Assembly (NCBI GenBank): GCA_902768985.1 | Contig: CACXNA010000015.1 | Span: forward strand, 1 to 64,000 | From: an uncultured Bacteroidia bacterium | GTDB lineage: Bacteria > Bacteroidota > Bacteroidia > Bacteroidales > UBA932 | DNA length: 64,000 nt | Direction: 5' to 3' | Part shown: positions 7,491 through 16,227 of the stretch, piece after piece | Numbering within the stretch: position 1 is the first letter of the stretch | Layout: each line of letters starts with the position of its first letter | Notes under the pieces: model-generated | Seen by the model: only the letters and a program-made list of their open reading frames with translations | Databases searched by the model: none | Told to the model about the DNA's origin: nothing | Program-made: the position numbers and the translations under genes

Positions 7491-9770
7491 ATGAAATCCT
7501 TACGCACTCCGTTCCTGGCGCTTGCGCTGGGACTCGCGGCGGCCCTGTCGGCCCTCGCGCAGCCGTATCCTTATCAGAATAAGAACCTCCCGCCGGAGCA
7601 GCGCGCCGCCGACCTGCTCGGCCGCCTCACCCTCGAGGAGAAGGCCTCGCTGACGATGCACGCCAGCCCGGCCATCCCGCGCCTGGGCATCAAGCAGTAC
7701 AACTGGTGGAGCGAGGCCCTGCACGGCATCGCCCGCAACGGCAGCGCGACCGTGTTCCCGCAGCCGATCGGCATGGCGTCGAGCTTCGACGAGCGCCTGA
7801 TCGAGGAGGTCTTCACCGCCGCCAGCGACGAGGCGCGCGTGAAGTACCTGGAGACGAAAGACAACGTCAAGGTGTACCAGGGTCTGACCTTCTGGACGCC
7901 GAATATCAACATTTTCCGCGATCCCCGCTGGGGTCGCGGCATGGAGACCTACGGGGAGGATCCCTTCCTGACCGGCCGCCTCGGCATGGCCGTGGTGCGC
8001 GGCCTGCAGGGCCCGGAGGATTCCCCCGTCCGCAAGACGCACGCCTGCGCGAAGCACTACGCCGTCCACTCCGGCCTGGAGTCCAACCGCCACCGCTTCG
8101 ACGCGGTGGTCTCCGAGCGTGACCTGCGCGAGACCTACCTGCCGGCCTTCAAGGACCTGGTGACCAAGGCGCACGTGCAGGAGGTAATGACGGCCTACAA
8201 CCGCTTCCGCGGGGAGCCCTGCGCCGCCTCCAGCTACCTGGTGGACCAGATCCTCCGCAAGGAGTGGGGCTACCAGGGCATGGTGGTCTCCGACTGCTGG
8301 GCCATTCCCGACTTCTTCGAGAAAGGCCGCCACGGCTTCACCGACAGCCCCGCGAAGGCGGCGGCCCTCGCCGTGCACAACGGCCTCGACGTGGAGTGCG
8401 GCAGCACCTTCGTGAACATCCCCGCCGCCGTGGAGCAGGGCCTGCTCGACGTGGCGGACCTCGACCGCAACCTGATGCGGATCCTGACCGAGCGCTTCCG
8501 CCTAGGCGAGATGGACGGCAACTCCCCCTGGGACGACCTCGATCCCGCCATCGTGGAGGGCCCGGAGCACCGCGCCCTCTCCCTGAAGATGGCGCGCGAG
8601 TCACTGGTGCTCCTGCAGAACAACGGCATCCTGCCGCTGCGGCCCGGCCAGAAAGTGGCCGTGATCGGCCCGAACGCCGACGACGCCGAGATGATGTGGG
8701 GCAACTACAACCCCGTCCCGAAGAGCACCGTGACGCTGCTCGACGCCTTCAAGGCCCGCGATCCGCAGATCGTGAACTTCCGCGGCTGCGGCATCATCGG
8801 CGCCGAATACATGCCTGAGAACAATCCCGACGACCGCATGGCCCAGCTGATGAACCTCTCCAACGAGGAACTCGAGGAGGTGGCCAAGCAGTACGCCATC
8901 AACATCAACGACGTCAAGGCCTACGCCCGCCGCACCAAGCTCCTGCACGACAGCTTCCTGCCCAAGCTCGACGCGAACGACGTGCTGCAGCGCCTGGAGG
9001 GCATCGACGTGGTTGTCTTCGCGGGCGGCATCTCGCCGCGTCTCGAAGGCGAGGAGATGCCCGTGCAGCTGCCCGGCTTCTCCGGCGGCGACCGCACCGA
9101 CCTCGAACTGCCCGCCGTGCAGCGCGACCTGCTGAAGGTCCTGCACGCCGCCGGCAAGAAGGTCATCCTCGTGAACTTCTCCGGCTGCGCCATCGGCCTC
9201 GTGCCCGAGACGGAGAGCTGCGACGCCATCCTGCAGGCCTGGTATCCCGGCCAGGAGGGCGGCACCGCCATCGTGGAGGCGCTTTACGGCGAATTCAACC
9301 CCTCCGGCAAGCTGCCCGTGACCTTCTACCGCTCGGTGGACCAGCTCCCCGAGGTGGAGGATTATAATATGGAAGGCCACACCTACCGCTACTTCCGCGG
9401 CAGCCCGCTCTTCCCCTTCGGCTTCGGCCTGAGCTACACCGACTTCCACTTCGGCGCTGCCAAGGTGCAGAACGGGGTCCTCGAGTTCACGGTCCGCAAC
9501 ACCGGTAAGCGCAACGGCACCGAGGTCGTCCAGCTGTACGTCCGCAAGCCGGGCGACGTGGGCGGCCCGAACAAGACCCTGCGCGCCTTCCAGCGCGTGA
9601 CGGTGATGGCCGGCGCCTCCGCGACGGTCCGCATCCCGCTCGACGACGAGGTCTTCACCTGGTGGAGCGAGTCCGCGCAGAACATGGTCCCCGTGCACGG
9701 CGAGTACGAGCTGCTCTACGGCTCCAGTTCCGCCGACGCCGACCTCAAGAAGGTGCACTACAAGTTCTAG
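7491..9770 (+). CDS. Glycoside hydrolase family 3 (beta-xylosidase/beta-glucosidase-like)
   Basis: A secreted GH3 enzyme of 759 residues with signal peptide (ends SALAQ, about residue 23). The (beta/alpha)8 domain carries the nucleophile region MVVSDCWAI, with D268 the likely nucleophile. The alpha/beta sandwich domain follows (about 390-620), then a fibronectin-III-like C-terminal domain. The HGIARNG segment near the N-terminus resembles the xylan 1,4-beta-xylosidase branch, but substrate cannot be read from sequence with confidence. Family length is normal. It sits between the M48 and M28 peptidases with a 4-base gap downstream. Confidence 0.92.
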   Translation: MKSLRTPFLALALGLAAALSALAQPYPYQNKNLPPEQRAADLLGRLTLEEKASLTMHASPAIPRLGIKQYNWWSEALHGIARNGSATVFPQPIGMASSFDERLIEEVFTAASDEARVKYLETKDNVKVYQGLTFWTPNINIFRDPRWGRGMETYGEDPFLTGRLGMAVVRGLQGPEDSPVRKTHACAKHYAVHSGLESNRHRFDAVVSERDLRETYLPAFKDLVTKAHVQEVMTAYNRFRGEPCAASSYLVDQILRKEWGYQGMVVSDCWAIPDFFEKGRHGFTDSPAKAAALAVHNGLDVECGSTFVNIPAAVEQGLLDVADLDRNLMRILTERFRLGEMDGNSPWDDLDPAIVEGPEHRALSLKMARESLVLLQNNGILPLRPGQKVAVIGPNADDAEMMWGNYNPVPKSTVTLLDAFKARDPQIVNFRGCGIIGAEYMPENNPDDRMAQLMNLSNEELEEVAKQYAININDVKAYARRTKLLHDSFLPKLDANDVLQRLEGIDVVVFAGGISPRLEGEEMPVQLPGFSGGDRTDLELPAVQRDLLKVLHAAGKKVILVNFSGCAIGLVPETESCDAILQAWYPGQEGGTAIVEALYGEFNPSGKLPVTFYRSVDQLPEVEDYNMEGHTYRYFRGSPLFPFGFGLSYTDFHFGAAKVQNGVLEFTVRNTGKRNGTEVVQLYVRKPGDVGGPNKTLRAFQRVTVMAGASATVRIPLDDEVFTWWSESAQNMVPVHGEYELLYGSSSADADLKKVHYKF

Positions 9771-9774
9771 AAGC

Positions 9775-11244
9775 ATGAAAAAGATCTGTCTTTCCCTGGG
9801 CGCCGCCCTGCTGCTGGCGCTCTCCCTGGGTGCGCAGGATAAGGTGACGAAGAAGGTCCTCGAACTCGGCAGGACCGACAACCGCACGATGGCGCACGCG
9901 GACTACATCGCCCGCAACATCGGCGGGCGCCTGGTGGGCACGCACATGCTCAACCACGCCGAGGACTGGGTCGCGGAGCAGTTCCGCGCCTGGGGCCTGG
10001 AGGTGACGATGCAGGAGGCCGTCACCATCGGCGTCGGCTTCGACCGGGGTCCCTGGTCCGGCCGCATGCTCGCCGAGGACGGCATGACGCTGCACTTCGG
10101 CACGCCCGCCTACACGGCCGGCACGCGCGGCCCCCAGAAGGGGCGCGTGCTGCTGGAGCCGAAGAGCCAGCGGGACTTCGACCGCGTGAAGGGCGCGCTC
10201 CGGGGCGCCTGGGTGCTCGTCGAGTCGGGCCCGACCAACGGTCTGGCCCTCGACGCCAGCGCCAAGGCGGACTCCACGCGCGCCGCGCAGCTCGCCGAGG
10301 GCAAGAAGGACGTCTCCGTGCCCTTCTACCGCCAGATGGTCGAGGCGGGCGTGCTGGGCTTCATCCGCCCCGCCAAGCTCCCCATGCAGGTGCTCTACAA
10401 CCGCGCGATGTGCTTCGACCTGACGATGGACACGCTGCCCACCGCCTGCGACATCCTGCTCGACGAGCATCAGTTTGAGATTATCAAACAGAAGGCCCTC
10501 GACCGGCAGGATTTCCTGCTGGAGTTCGACATCCGCAACCACTTCTTCCCGGGGCCGATGCGGCATCGCAACATCCTCGCCGTCATCAAGGGCACCCAGC
10601 ATCCCGACGAATACGTCCTGCTGGGCGGCCACCTGGACGCCTACGACATCGCCACCGGCGCGGTCGACGACGGGCAGGGCGTGTGCGTGACGATGGAGGC
10701 CGCGCGGCTGCTCGCCGCAGCAGGCGCGAAGCCCAAGCGCTCCATCATGTTCTGCATCTGGACGGGCGAGGAGTACGGCCTGCTGGGCTCGAAGTATTTC
10801 GTTGAGAATAAGACGATTCCCTGGGGCAAGATCTCCAATTACTTCAACCGCGACGGCGGGCCGCTGGCCTGCACGTCCATCACCGTCCCGCCGGCCATGT
10901 ACGACGACTTCGTCAAGGTCTGCGAGCCGCTGACCGACTACAATCCGGAGATTCCCTTCAGCGTCAATAAGCGCGAGGGCGAGCCGCAGGCGCGCCCGAC
11001 GAGCGCCGGCGGCTCCGACCACGCCTACTTCGCGATGAACGGCATCCCGGCCATCTCCTTCCGCGAGACGGACGTCTTCGGCCTGGACTTCAACTACCGC
11101 GACATCTGGCACACGGAGGACGACCTCTTCGACAAGCTGATCCCGGCCTACCTGGAGCATTCGGCGGTGGTCAACGCCGTCACGGCCTACGGCCTGGCGA
11201 ACCTCCCGCACCTCCTTTCCCGGGAAGGATTGTATAAGGAATAA
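9775..11244 (+). CDS. M28 family zinc peptidase
   Basis: A secreted aminopeptidase-type enzyme of 489 residues. Signal peptide (residues 1-20, SLGAQ), then a PA-like insert (about 100-240), then the M28 domain. Metal ligands are visible in GGHLDAY (H286, D288), AVDDGQG, TGEEYG, and the late SDHAYF and HTEDD segments. The family removes N-terminal residues from peptides in the periplasm or outside. It ends the plus-strand run that begins with the M48 gene. Confidence 0.92.
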   Translation: MKKICLSLGAALLLALSLGAQDKVTKKVLELGRTDNRTMAHADYIARNIGGRLVGTHMLNHAEDWVAEQFRAWGLEVTMQEAVTIGVGFDRGPWSGRMLAEDGMTLHFGTPAYTAGTRGPQKGRVLLEPKSQRDFDRVKGALRGAWVLVESGPTNGLALDASAKADSTRAAQLAEGKKDVSVPFYRQMVEAGVLGFIRPAKLPMQVLYNRAMCFDLTMDTLPTACDILLDEHQFEIIKQKALDRQDFLLEFDIRNHFFPGPMRHRNILAVIKGTQHPDEYVLLGGHLDAYDIATGAVDDGQGVCVTMEAARLLAAAGAKPKRSIMFCIWTGEEYGLLGSKYFVENKTIPWGKISNYFNRDGGPLACTSITVPPAMYDDFVKVCEPLTDYNPEIPFSVNKREGEPQARPTSAGGSDHAYFAMNGIPAISFRETDVFGLDFNYRDIWHTEDDLFDKLIPAYLEHSAVVNAVTAYGLANLPHLLSREGLYKE

Positions 11245-11269
11245 AGGAGATGCCCGATCAGGTCGGGCA
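11245..11269 (+). repeat. Short interspersed palindrome, type A (copy 2)
   Basis: Identical over 25 bases to the reverse complement of 1061-1085, and followed here by the ATGACG ending that types B and C also have. It begins immediately after the stop codon of the M28 gene. Confidence 0.85.
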
Positions 11270-11276
11270 TGACGTG

Positions 11277-11306
11277 AAAAAGGCCAGGAAAATTCCTGGC
11301 CTTTTT
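11277..11306. terminator. Bidirectional terminator between M28 gene and tRNA-Leu
   Basis: AAAAAGGCCAGG pairs with CCTGGCCTTTTT around a six-base loop. The A/T-flanked stem would stop the plus-strand M28 transcript and the minus-strand tRNA transcript. Confidence 0.85.
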
Positions 11307-11308
11307 CG

Positions 11309-11390
11309 TGCGGGTGGCGGGGCTCGAACCCGCACGCCTTGCGGCACGGGATCCTAAGTCCCGCTTGGCTACCAATTACAACACACCCGC
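11309..11390 (-). tRNA. tRNA-Leu (anticodon UAG)
   Basis: Reading the minus strand, the acceptor GCGGGTG pairs with CACCCGC, with an A discriminator. The anticodon stem CGGGA/TCCCG encloses CTTAGGA, giving anticodon TAG. A long variable arm (TGCCGCAAGGCG) identifies a class II tRNA, as expected for leucine. The T arm GCGGGTTCGAGCCCCGC is intact and CCA is not encoded. Confidence 0.93.
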
Positions 11391-11402
11391 AATGCAAGAT
11401 TG

Positions 11403-11410
11403 CAAATATA
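11403..11410 (-). promoter_or_regulatory. -7 box of tRNA-Leu
   Basis: On the minus strand this reads TATATTTG and ends 12 bases before the tRNA. No clear TTTG is found at the -33 position. Confidence 0.55.
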
Positions 11411-11423
11411 GTAAAATTTGATG

Positions 11424-11531
11424 ACGGTTTCGGAGCGAAGCGACGCAGGGGAGTTTGAGGGGGAACGCCCCCTCAATCATGAAGCGAAGCGGATTCGCAG
11501 ATCGAGACCGTTAGGGATCGATCTGCGAATC
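11424..11531. repeat. Gene-end palindromic element downstream of serB (related to the 88-bp repeat)
   Basis: A perfect 14-bp inverted repeat (11492-11505 with 11518-11531; arm GATTCGCAGATCGA) has one arm inside the last serB codons and the stop codon in its loop. Beyond it lie CGCTTCGCTTCATGA, a GGGGGCGTTCCCCC palindrome and CTGCGTCGC (minus strand). The same order occurs after the LytTR gene at 63563-63775. Confidence 0.75.
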
Positions 11532-12728
11532 TTTGAGTCCGAGGAAGTACAGGATTCCGTCGAGGCCGATGGAGGTGATGTTCTGCTGGGCGTTGGCCTG
11601 GACCTTGGGCTTGGCGTGGTAGGCGATGCCCAGACCTGCGAGCGAGAGCATCGGCAGGTCGTTGGCGCCGTCGCCGACGGCCACCGCCTGCGCCAGGTTG
11701 ATGTTCTCCACCTGGCACAGCAGACGCAGCAGCTCCGCCTTGCGGCGGCCGTCCACCACGTCGCCGACGTAGCGGCCGGTGAGCTTGCCGTCCTCGATCT
11801 CCAGCTCGTTGGCGTAGACGTAGTCGAAGCCGAACTTCTGCTGGAGGAATTTGCCGAAGTAGGTGAATCCGCCGGAGAGGATGGCGGTCTTGTAGCCCAC
11901 CATCTTGAGGATCTTCATCATGCGCTCCAGGCCCTCGTTGAAGGGCAGGTGCTGCGCAATCTCCTCCATCACGCTGATGTCCAGCCCCTTGAGCAGGGCC
12001 ACGCGCCGCGTGAAGCTCTCGGTGAAGTCGATCTCGCCGCGCATCGCCTGCGCGGTGATCGCCTTCACCTGCTCGCCCACGCCCGCGCGGGCCGCCAGCT
12101 CGTCGATGCACTCAGTGTGCACGAGGGTGGAGTCCATATCGAAGCAGATGAGCCGGCGCGAGCGCCGGTAAATGTCGTCCTTCTGGAAGGAGATGTCCAG
12201 GCCGCTCTTCGGCAGGCTCAGCAGCGCGTTCTGCAGGGCGCCCCGCTCCTCGTCGCTGAGCGAGCCGCGGACGGAAATCTCGATGCAGGCCTTCGTGGCG
12301 CGCTCGTCCACGCCCTCGAGGGGCGGGCGGCCGGTCAGACGCCGGATGGCGTCGATGTTCAGGCCGAAACGGAAGATCACCGCCGTCACGTCCGCGATCT
12401 GCCGGGCCGTCACCGTGCGGCCCAGCAGGGTCACGATGTAGCGGTTCTTGCCCTGGCGGGCCACCCACGCGTCGTAGGCCTCACGCTCGATGGGCGTGAA
12501 GCGGATCTGCACGCCCAGCTCGGAGGCCTTGAAGAGCAGGTCCTTCATGATGAAGCCGGACTTCTCCTGGGTCGTCAGGAAGAGGATGCCCAGGGCCAGC
12601 GATTTGTGGATGTTCTCCTGGCCGATGTCCAGGATCGTGGCGTCGTACTGCGCCAGGATCGAGGTGAGGGCCGTGGTCAAGCCGGGCTTGTCCTCGCCGG
12701 AGATGTTGACTTGGATGATCTCTATCAT
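11511..12728 (-). CDS. serB: Phosphoserine phosphatase with N-terminal ACT domains
   Basis: SerB dephosphorylates phosphoserine in the last step of serine synthesis. The 405-residue protein has two ACT-like regulatory domains (about residues 1-85 and 95-180) and a HAD phosphatase domain starting at the nucleophile motif FDMDST (D197, D199). Later HAD motifs are LSGGFTYF and VGDGANDLPML. Length and layout match the double-ACT SerB of many Bacteroidota. It starts 12 bases after the fumarase stop, and its final codons form one arm of a perfect inverted repeat that probably ends the long minus-strand operon. Confidence 0.95.
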   Translation of the reverse strand: MIEIIQVNISGEDKPGLTTALTSILAQYDATILDIGQENIHKSLALGILFLTTQEKSGFIMKDLLFKASELGVQIRFTPIEREAYDAWVARQGKNRYIVTLLGRTVTARQIADVTAVIFRFGLNIDAIRRLTGRPPLEGVDERATKACIEISVRGSLSDEERGALQNALLSLPKSGLDISFQKDDIYRRSRRLICFDMDSTLVHTECIDELAARAGVGEQVKAITAQAMRGEIDFTESFTRRVALLKGLDISVMEEIAQHLPFNEGLERMMKILKMVGYKTAILSGGFTYFGKFLQQKFGFDYVYANELEIEDGKLTGRYVGDVVDGRRKAELLRLLCQVENINLAQAVAVGDGANDLPMLSLAGLGIAYHAKPKVQANAQQNITSIGLDGILYFLGLKDSQIDP

Positions 12729-12740
12729 GTCTGTTTTCTG

Positions 12741-14369
12741 TTACAGGCCAAGCTTCTTGAAGAAGTCGTTGCCCTTGTCGTCCACGAGGATGAAGGCGGG
12801 GAAGTCCTCGACCTTGATTTTCCAGATGGCCTCCATGCCGAGCTCCGGGTACTCCACGCACTCGATGCTGCGGATGCTGCTCTGCGACAGGACGGCCGCC
12901 ACACCGCCGATGGTGCCCAGATAGAAACCGCCGTGCTTCTCGCAGGCGTCCGTCACCACCTTGGAGCGGTTGCCCTTGGCGATCATCACCAGGGAAGCGC
13001 CGTGATCCTGGAATTCATCCACATACGGGTCCATGCGGTTGGCCGTGGTGGGGCCCATGGAACCGCAGGGGTAGCCGGCCGGCGTCTTGGCAGGGCCGGC
13101 GTACAGCACCGGATAATCCTTGAAGTACTGCGGCAGGCCTTCGCCGGCGTCCAGACGGGCCTTGAGCTTGGCGTGGGCGATGTCGCGCGCCACGATGATG
13201 GTGCCCTTCAGGTTCACGCGGGTGCCGACGGTGTATTTGGTGAGCTCGGCACGCACGGCGTCGATGCCCTTGTCCAGGTCTATTTCAATGCCCTTGGGGC
13301 CTTCGCCGGGACGGCGCAGCTCTTCGGGGATGAGTTCCGAAGGGTTGCTGTCCATCTTTTCAATCCACACGCCGTCGGCGTTGATCTTGCTCTTGATGTT
13401 GCGGTCCGCGGAACAGCTGACGCCCATGCCGATGGGGCAGCTGGCGCCGTGGCGCGGCAGGCGGATCACGCGGATGTCGTGGGCCAGGTATTTGCCGCCG
13501 AACTGGGCGCCCAGGCCAATCTTCTGGGACTCAACCAGGAGTTTCTGCTCCAGATCGATATCCCGGAATGCGCGGCCGGTCTCGTCACCGGTGGTGGGAA
13601 GATTGTCGTAGAACTTGATGCTGGCCAGTTTCACCGTGAGGAGGTTCTTCTCGGCCGACGTACCGCCAATCACGAAGGCGATGTGGTAGGGCGGGCAGGC
13701 TGCCGTACCCAGGGATTTCATCTTCTCCACCAGGAAAGGAATGAGGGTACCCTCGTTCTGGATGGTGGCCTTGGTCATGGGGTAGAAATAGGTCTTGTTG
13801 GCGCTGCCGCCGCCCTTGGCCACCATGATGAAGCGATACTCGTCGCCCTGCGTGGCCTCAATGTCAATCTGAGCGGGAAGGTTGCACTTGGTGTTCACCT
13901 CGTCGTACATGTTCAGCGGGGCGTTCTGGCTGTAGCGCAGGTTCTCCTGCGTATAGGTGTTGAAAACGCCGCGGCTGAGCGCCTCTTCGTCCTCGAAGTC
14001 CGTCCACACGTGCTGTCCCTTTTCGCCGTGGATGATGGCGGTGCCGGTATCCTGGCAGAAAGGAAGTACGCCCTTGACGGCGGTCTCGGCGTTGCGCAGG
14101 AACTGCAGTGCAACGTATTTGTCGTTCTCCGAGGCCTCGGGATCCTTGAGGATGGCCGCCACCTGCTCATTGTGGGCGCGGCGCAGCATGAACTCACAAT
14201 CGTGGAAGGACTGCTGGGCCACCAGCGTGAGGGCCTCCGGAGATACCTCCAGGATCGTCTTGTCACCCAGCTTGGATGTCTTTACCAGCTTTTCAGAGTC
14301 GGGAATCTTGTAGTACTCAGTCGTGTCGGGGCCCAGCTGAAACATGGGCGCGTATTTAAACTCAGTCAT
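12741..14369 (-). CDS. Fumarate hydratase, class I (iron-sulfur)
   Basis: A 542-residue class I fumarase of the FumA/FumB type, converting fumarate and malate in the TCA or fumarate-reduction route. The iron-sulfur cysteines are recognisable in [15 protein letters not shown] and [13 protein letters not shown]-like segments; [12 protein letters not shown] and the C-terminal beta domain are conserved. I take the ATG at 14369 ([10 protein letters not shown]); the frame stays open upstream only as an artefact across prfB. The oxygen-labile class I enzyme suits an anaerobe. The gene begins 5 bases after prfB ends. Confidence 0.93.
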   Translation of the reverse strand: MTEFKYAPMFQLGPDTTEYYKIPDSEKLVKTSKLGDKTILEVSPEALTLVAQQSFHDCEFMLRRAHNEQVAAILKDPEASENDKYVALQFLRNAETAVKGVLPFCQDTGTAIIHGEKGQHVWTDFEDEEALSRGVFNTYTQENLRYSQNAPLNMYDEVNTKCNLPAQIDIEATQGDEYRFIMVAKGGGSANKTYFYPMTKATIQNEGTLIPFLVEKMKSLGTAACPPYHIAFVIGGTSAEKNLLTVKLASIKFYDNLPTTGDETGRAFRDIDLEQKLLVESQKIGLGAQFGGKYLAHDIRVIRLPRHGASCPIGMGVSCSADRNIKSKINADGVWIEKMDSNPSELIPEELRRPGEGPKGIEIDLDKGIDAVRAELTKYTVGTRVNLKGTIIVARDIAHAKLKARLDAGEGLPQYFKDYPVLYAGPAKTPAGYPCGSMGPTTANRMDPYVDEFQDHGASLVMIAKGNRSKVVTDACEKHGGFYLGTIGGVAAVLSQSSIRSIECVEYPELGMEAIWKIKVEDFPAFILVDDKGNDFFKKLGL

Positions 14370-14374
14370 ATCAG

Positions 14375-15442
14375 TTAGTTGTGCATTAAGAATTCTTTCA
14401 TGAAGGCGTTGAGGTCGCCGTCCAGGACGCCCTGCGTGTCGGCGGTCTCCCAGCCGGTGCGCAGGTCCTTGACCATCTTGTAGGGGTGCAGGACGTAAGA
14501 GCGGATCTGCGAACCCCATTCGATCTTGCGCTTCTGGCCCTCGAGCTCGGCCTGCTTCTCCTGGCGCTTCTTGAGCTCGATGTCGTAGAGGCGGGATTTG
14601 AGGATGGTCAGCGCGCGCTGGCGGTTGTCCTGCTGGCTGCGGGTCTCGGTGTTCTCGACCGTGATGCCGGTCGGCAGGTGCCGTACGCGCACGCCGGTCT
14701 CCACCTTGTTGACGTTCTGGCCGCCGTGGCCGCCGGAGCGGAAGGTGTCCCACTCGATGTCGGAGGGGCTGATCTCGATGTTGATGCTGTCGTCCACGAG
14801 GGGATAGACGAACACGGAGCTGAAGGTGGTCTGGCGCTTGCCCTGCGCGTTGAACGGGGAGATGCGCACCAGGCGGTGCACGCCCGACTCGGCCTTGAGG
14901 TAGCCGTAGGCGTAGTCGCCCTCGTACTGGATGGTGCAGGACTTGATGCCGGTCTCGTCGCCCTCGATCTCCTCGGTGACGGTCATTTTGTAGCCGTTGC
15001 GCTCGCCCCAGCGCATGTACATGCGCATCAGCATGGCGCTCCAGTCGTTGGCCTCGGTGCCGCCGGCGCCGGAGTTGATGGTGAGCACGGCGCCGAGGTT
15101 GTCGCCCTCCGCGCCCAGCATATTCTTGAGCTCCAGGTCTTCGACCAGGGTGCAAGCCTGCTTGTAAGTCGTATCGATATCTTCTCCTTCGGGATCCAGC
15201 TCCTGCAGGACTTCCAGGTCCTCGACGGCCGAGGCGGCCTTGTCGTAGGCGCTTACCCAGGCCTTCAGGCCGCTGAGTCCCTTGAGGAAGGCCTCGGCCG
15301 CCTTGGGGTCGTTCCAGAAGTCCGGTGCCTGGCTCTGCTGCTCTTTTTCCGCCACTTCCGCGCGCTTCTTCTCAATGAACAGGCACTGGTGCAGCGTCTG
15401 CACGCGCCCCTGAAGGTCCTTTATCTGCTCTTGTGTAATCAT
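14375..15442 (-). CDS. prfB: Peptide chain release factor 2
   Basis: RF2 releases nascent peptides at UGA and UAA. The 355-residue protein has the codon-recognition SPF tripeptide (RISPFN) and the catalytic GGQ (G240-G241-Q242). The frame is continuous from [10 protein letters not shown], so the programmed +1 frameshift found in many prfB genes is absent here. A -7 box immediately upstream suggests its own promoter within the larger minus-strand run. Confidence 0.95.
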   Translation of the reverse strand: MITQEQIKDLQGRVQTLHQCLFIEKKRAEVAEKEQQSQAPDFWNDPKAAEAFLKGLSGLKAWVSAYDKAASAVEDLEVLQELDPEGEDIDTTYKQACTLVEDLELKNMLGAEGDNLGAVLTINSGAGGTEANDWSAMLMRMYMRWGERNGYKMTVTEEIEGDETGIKSCTIQYEGDYAYGYLKAESGVHRLVRISPFNAQGKRQTTFSSVFVYPLVDDSINIEISPSDIEWDTFRSGGHGGQNVNKVETGVRVRHLPTGITVENTETRSQQDNRQRALTILKSRLYDIELKKRQEKQAELEGQKRKIEWGSQIRSYVLHPYKMVKDLRTGWETADTQGVLDGDLNAFMKEFLMHN

Positions 15443-15450
15443 ATAGATTA

Positions 15451-15458
15451 CAAAGATA
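15451..15458 (-). promoter_or_regulatory. Internal promoter -7 box for prfB
   Basis: The minus strand reads TATCTTTG, ending 8 bases before the prfB ATG. Transcription would start at or within a few bases of the start codon. No TTTG at the -33 position is evident. Confidence 0.55.
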
Positions 15459-15465
15459 ACAATTT

Positions 15466-16227
15466 TTACAGATTTGAAGCGAGTCGCTGAAGGGTAGTCG
15501 GGTCGCCGGAGGCGAGGAGCTCGAGGGCGGGGGATTCCGGGTCAAGCCCGGAATGACTGTTAAGCAGACCGCGCTCAGTGAGAATGTGAACGAGCTGGCG
15601 GGCGACCGCGGGCGCGGGGTCGATGACGCGCACGCCGGGACCGGCGAGCCGCTCGATGACGGGCAGCAGGAAGGGGTAGTGCGTGCAGCCGAGCACAATG
15701 GTGTCGGCGCCGGCGTCGAGCAGCGGCTGCAGGCTCGCGCGGACGACGCGCTCGGCCTCCGGGCCGTCGAGCTCGCCGCGCTCGACGAGCTGCACGAAGC
15801 CCTCGCCGACGTGCTCCTCGATGCGCACGTTGTCCTGGAACTTCCCCTTGGTATTCAGATACTTGGACGCCTTGAGGGTGCCGGCCGTGGCGAGCACGCC
15901 GATCACGCCGCTGCGCGTGCCGAGGGCGGCCGGCTTCACGGCCGGTTCCATCCCGATGAAGGGGACGTCAAACTCCGCGCGCAGGGTCGCGATGGCGGCG
16001 CCGGTGGCCGTGTTGCAGGCCACGACGATCACGTCCGCGCCCCGGTCCAGCAGCAGGCGCGTGATGACGCGCGCACGCTCCTGGATGTACTCCGCGCTTT
16101 TCTCCCCGTAAGGGCAGTGGGCGTTGTCGGAGTAGTAGATATAACGTTCGGAAGGGAGGACCTTCCGTATTTCTCGCAATACTGAAAGTCCTCCCGAACC
16201 GGAATCGAATATGCCGATGACAGCCAC
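15466..16227 (-). CDS. murI: Glutamate racemase
   Basis: MurI makes D-glutamate for peptidoglycan. In 253 residues the two catalytic cysteines are C71 (VVACNTAT) and C181 (LGCTHYP), with the N-terminal FDSGSGG motif intact. The start is GTG, and the upstream DUF6515 stop and this start share one base (TAGTG), implying translational coupling. Residues 223-232 (NSHSGLDPES) are encoded by a palindromic repeat that is identical to one in ispG; it lies in the C-terminal tail, after the catalytic residues, so activity should survive. Confidence 0.95.
   Translation of the reverse strand: MAVIGIFDSGSGGLSVLREIRKVLPSERYIYYSDNAHCPYGEKSAEYIQERARVITRLLLDRGADVIVVACNTATGAAIATLRAEFDVPFIGMEPAVKPAALGTRSGVIGVLATAGTLKASKYLNTKGKFQDNVRIEEHVGEGFVQLVERGELDGPEAERVVRASLQPLLDAGADTIVLGCTHYPFLLPVIERLAGPGVRVIDPAPAVARQLVHILTERGLLNSHSGLDPESPALELLASGDPTTLQRLASNL
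15531..15561 (-). repeat. Coding palindromic element type B, copy in murI
   Basis: 31 bases identical to 54731-54761 in ispG. The stem is ATTCCGGG/CCCGGAAT around TCAAG, with the ATGAC ending. It is translated on the minus strand as NSHSGLDPES. Confidence 0.9.

Noticed and set aside
11418-14378. A 986-codon open frame on the plus strand opposite serB and fumarase
   Set aside because: It mirrors two well-supported minus-strand genes. High GC with codon-position bias leaves the complementary frame open; the translation has no domain, and is V/L/H/A-rich as expected for an antisense shadow. The same holds for 20205-22598, 24057-26453, 56219-58240, 57852-60389 and 61546-63465.
12741-15155. An 804-codon minus-strand frame that would fuse an N-terminal extension to fumarase
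   Set aside because: The first 260 codons are an out-of-frame reading of prfB. Fumarase homology begins at [10 protein letters not shown] (14369), 5 bases after the prfB stop.
15380-15442. Programmed +1 frameshift in prfB
   Set aside because: The frame is continuous from the start and no in-frame TGA lies near codon 25.
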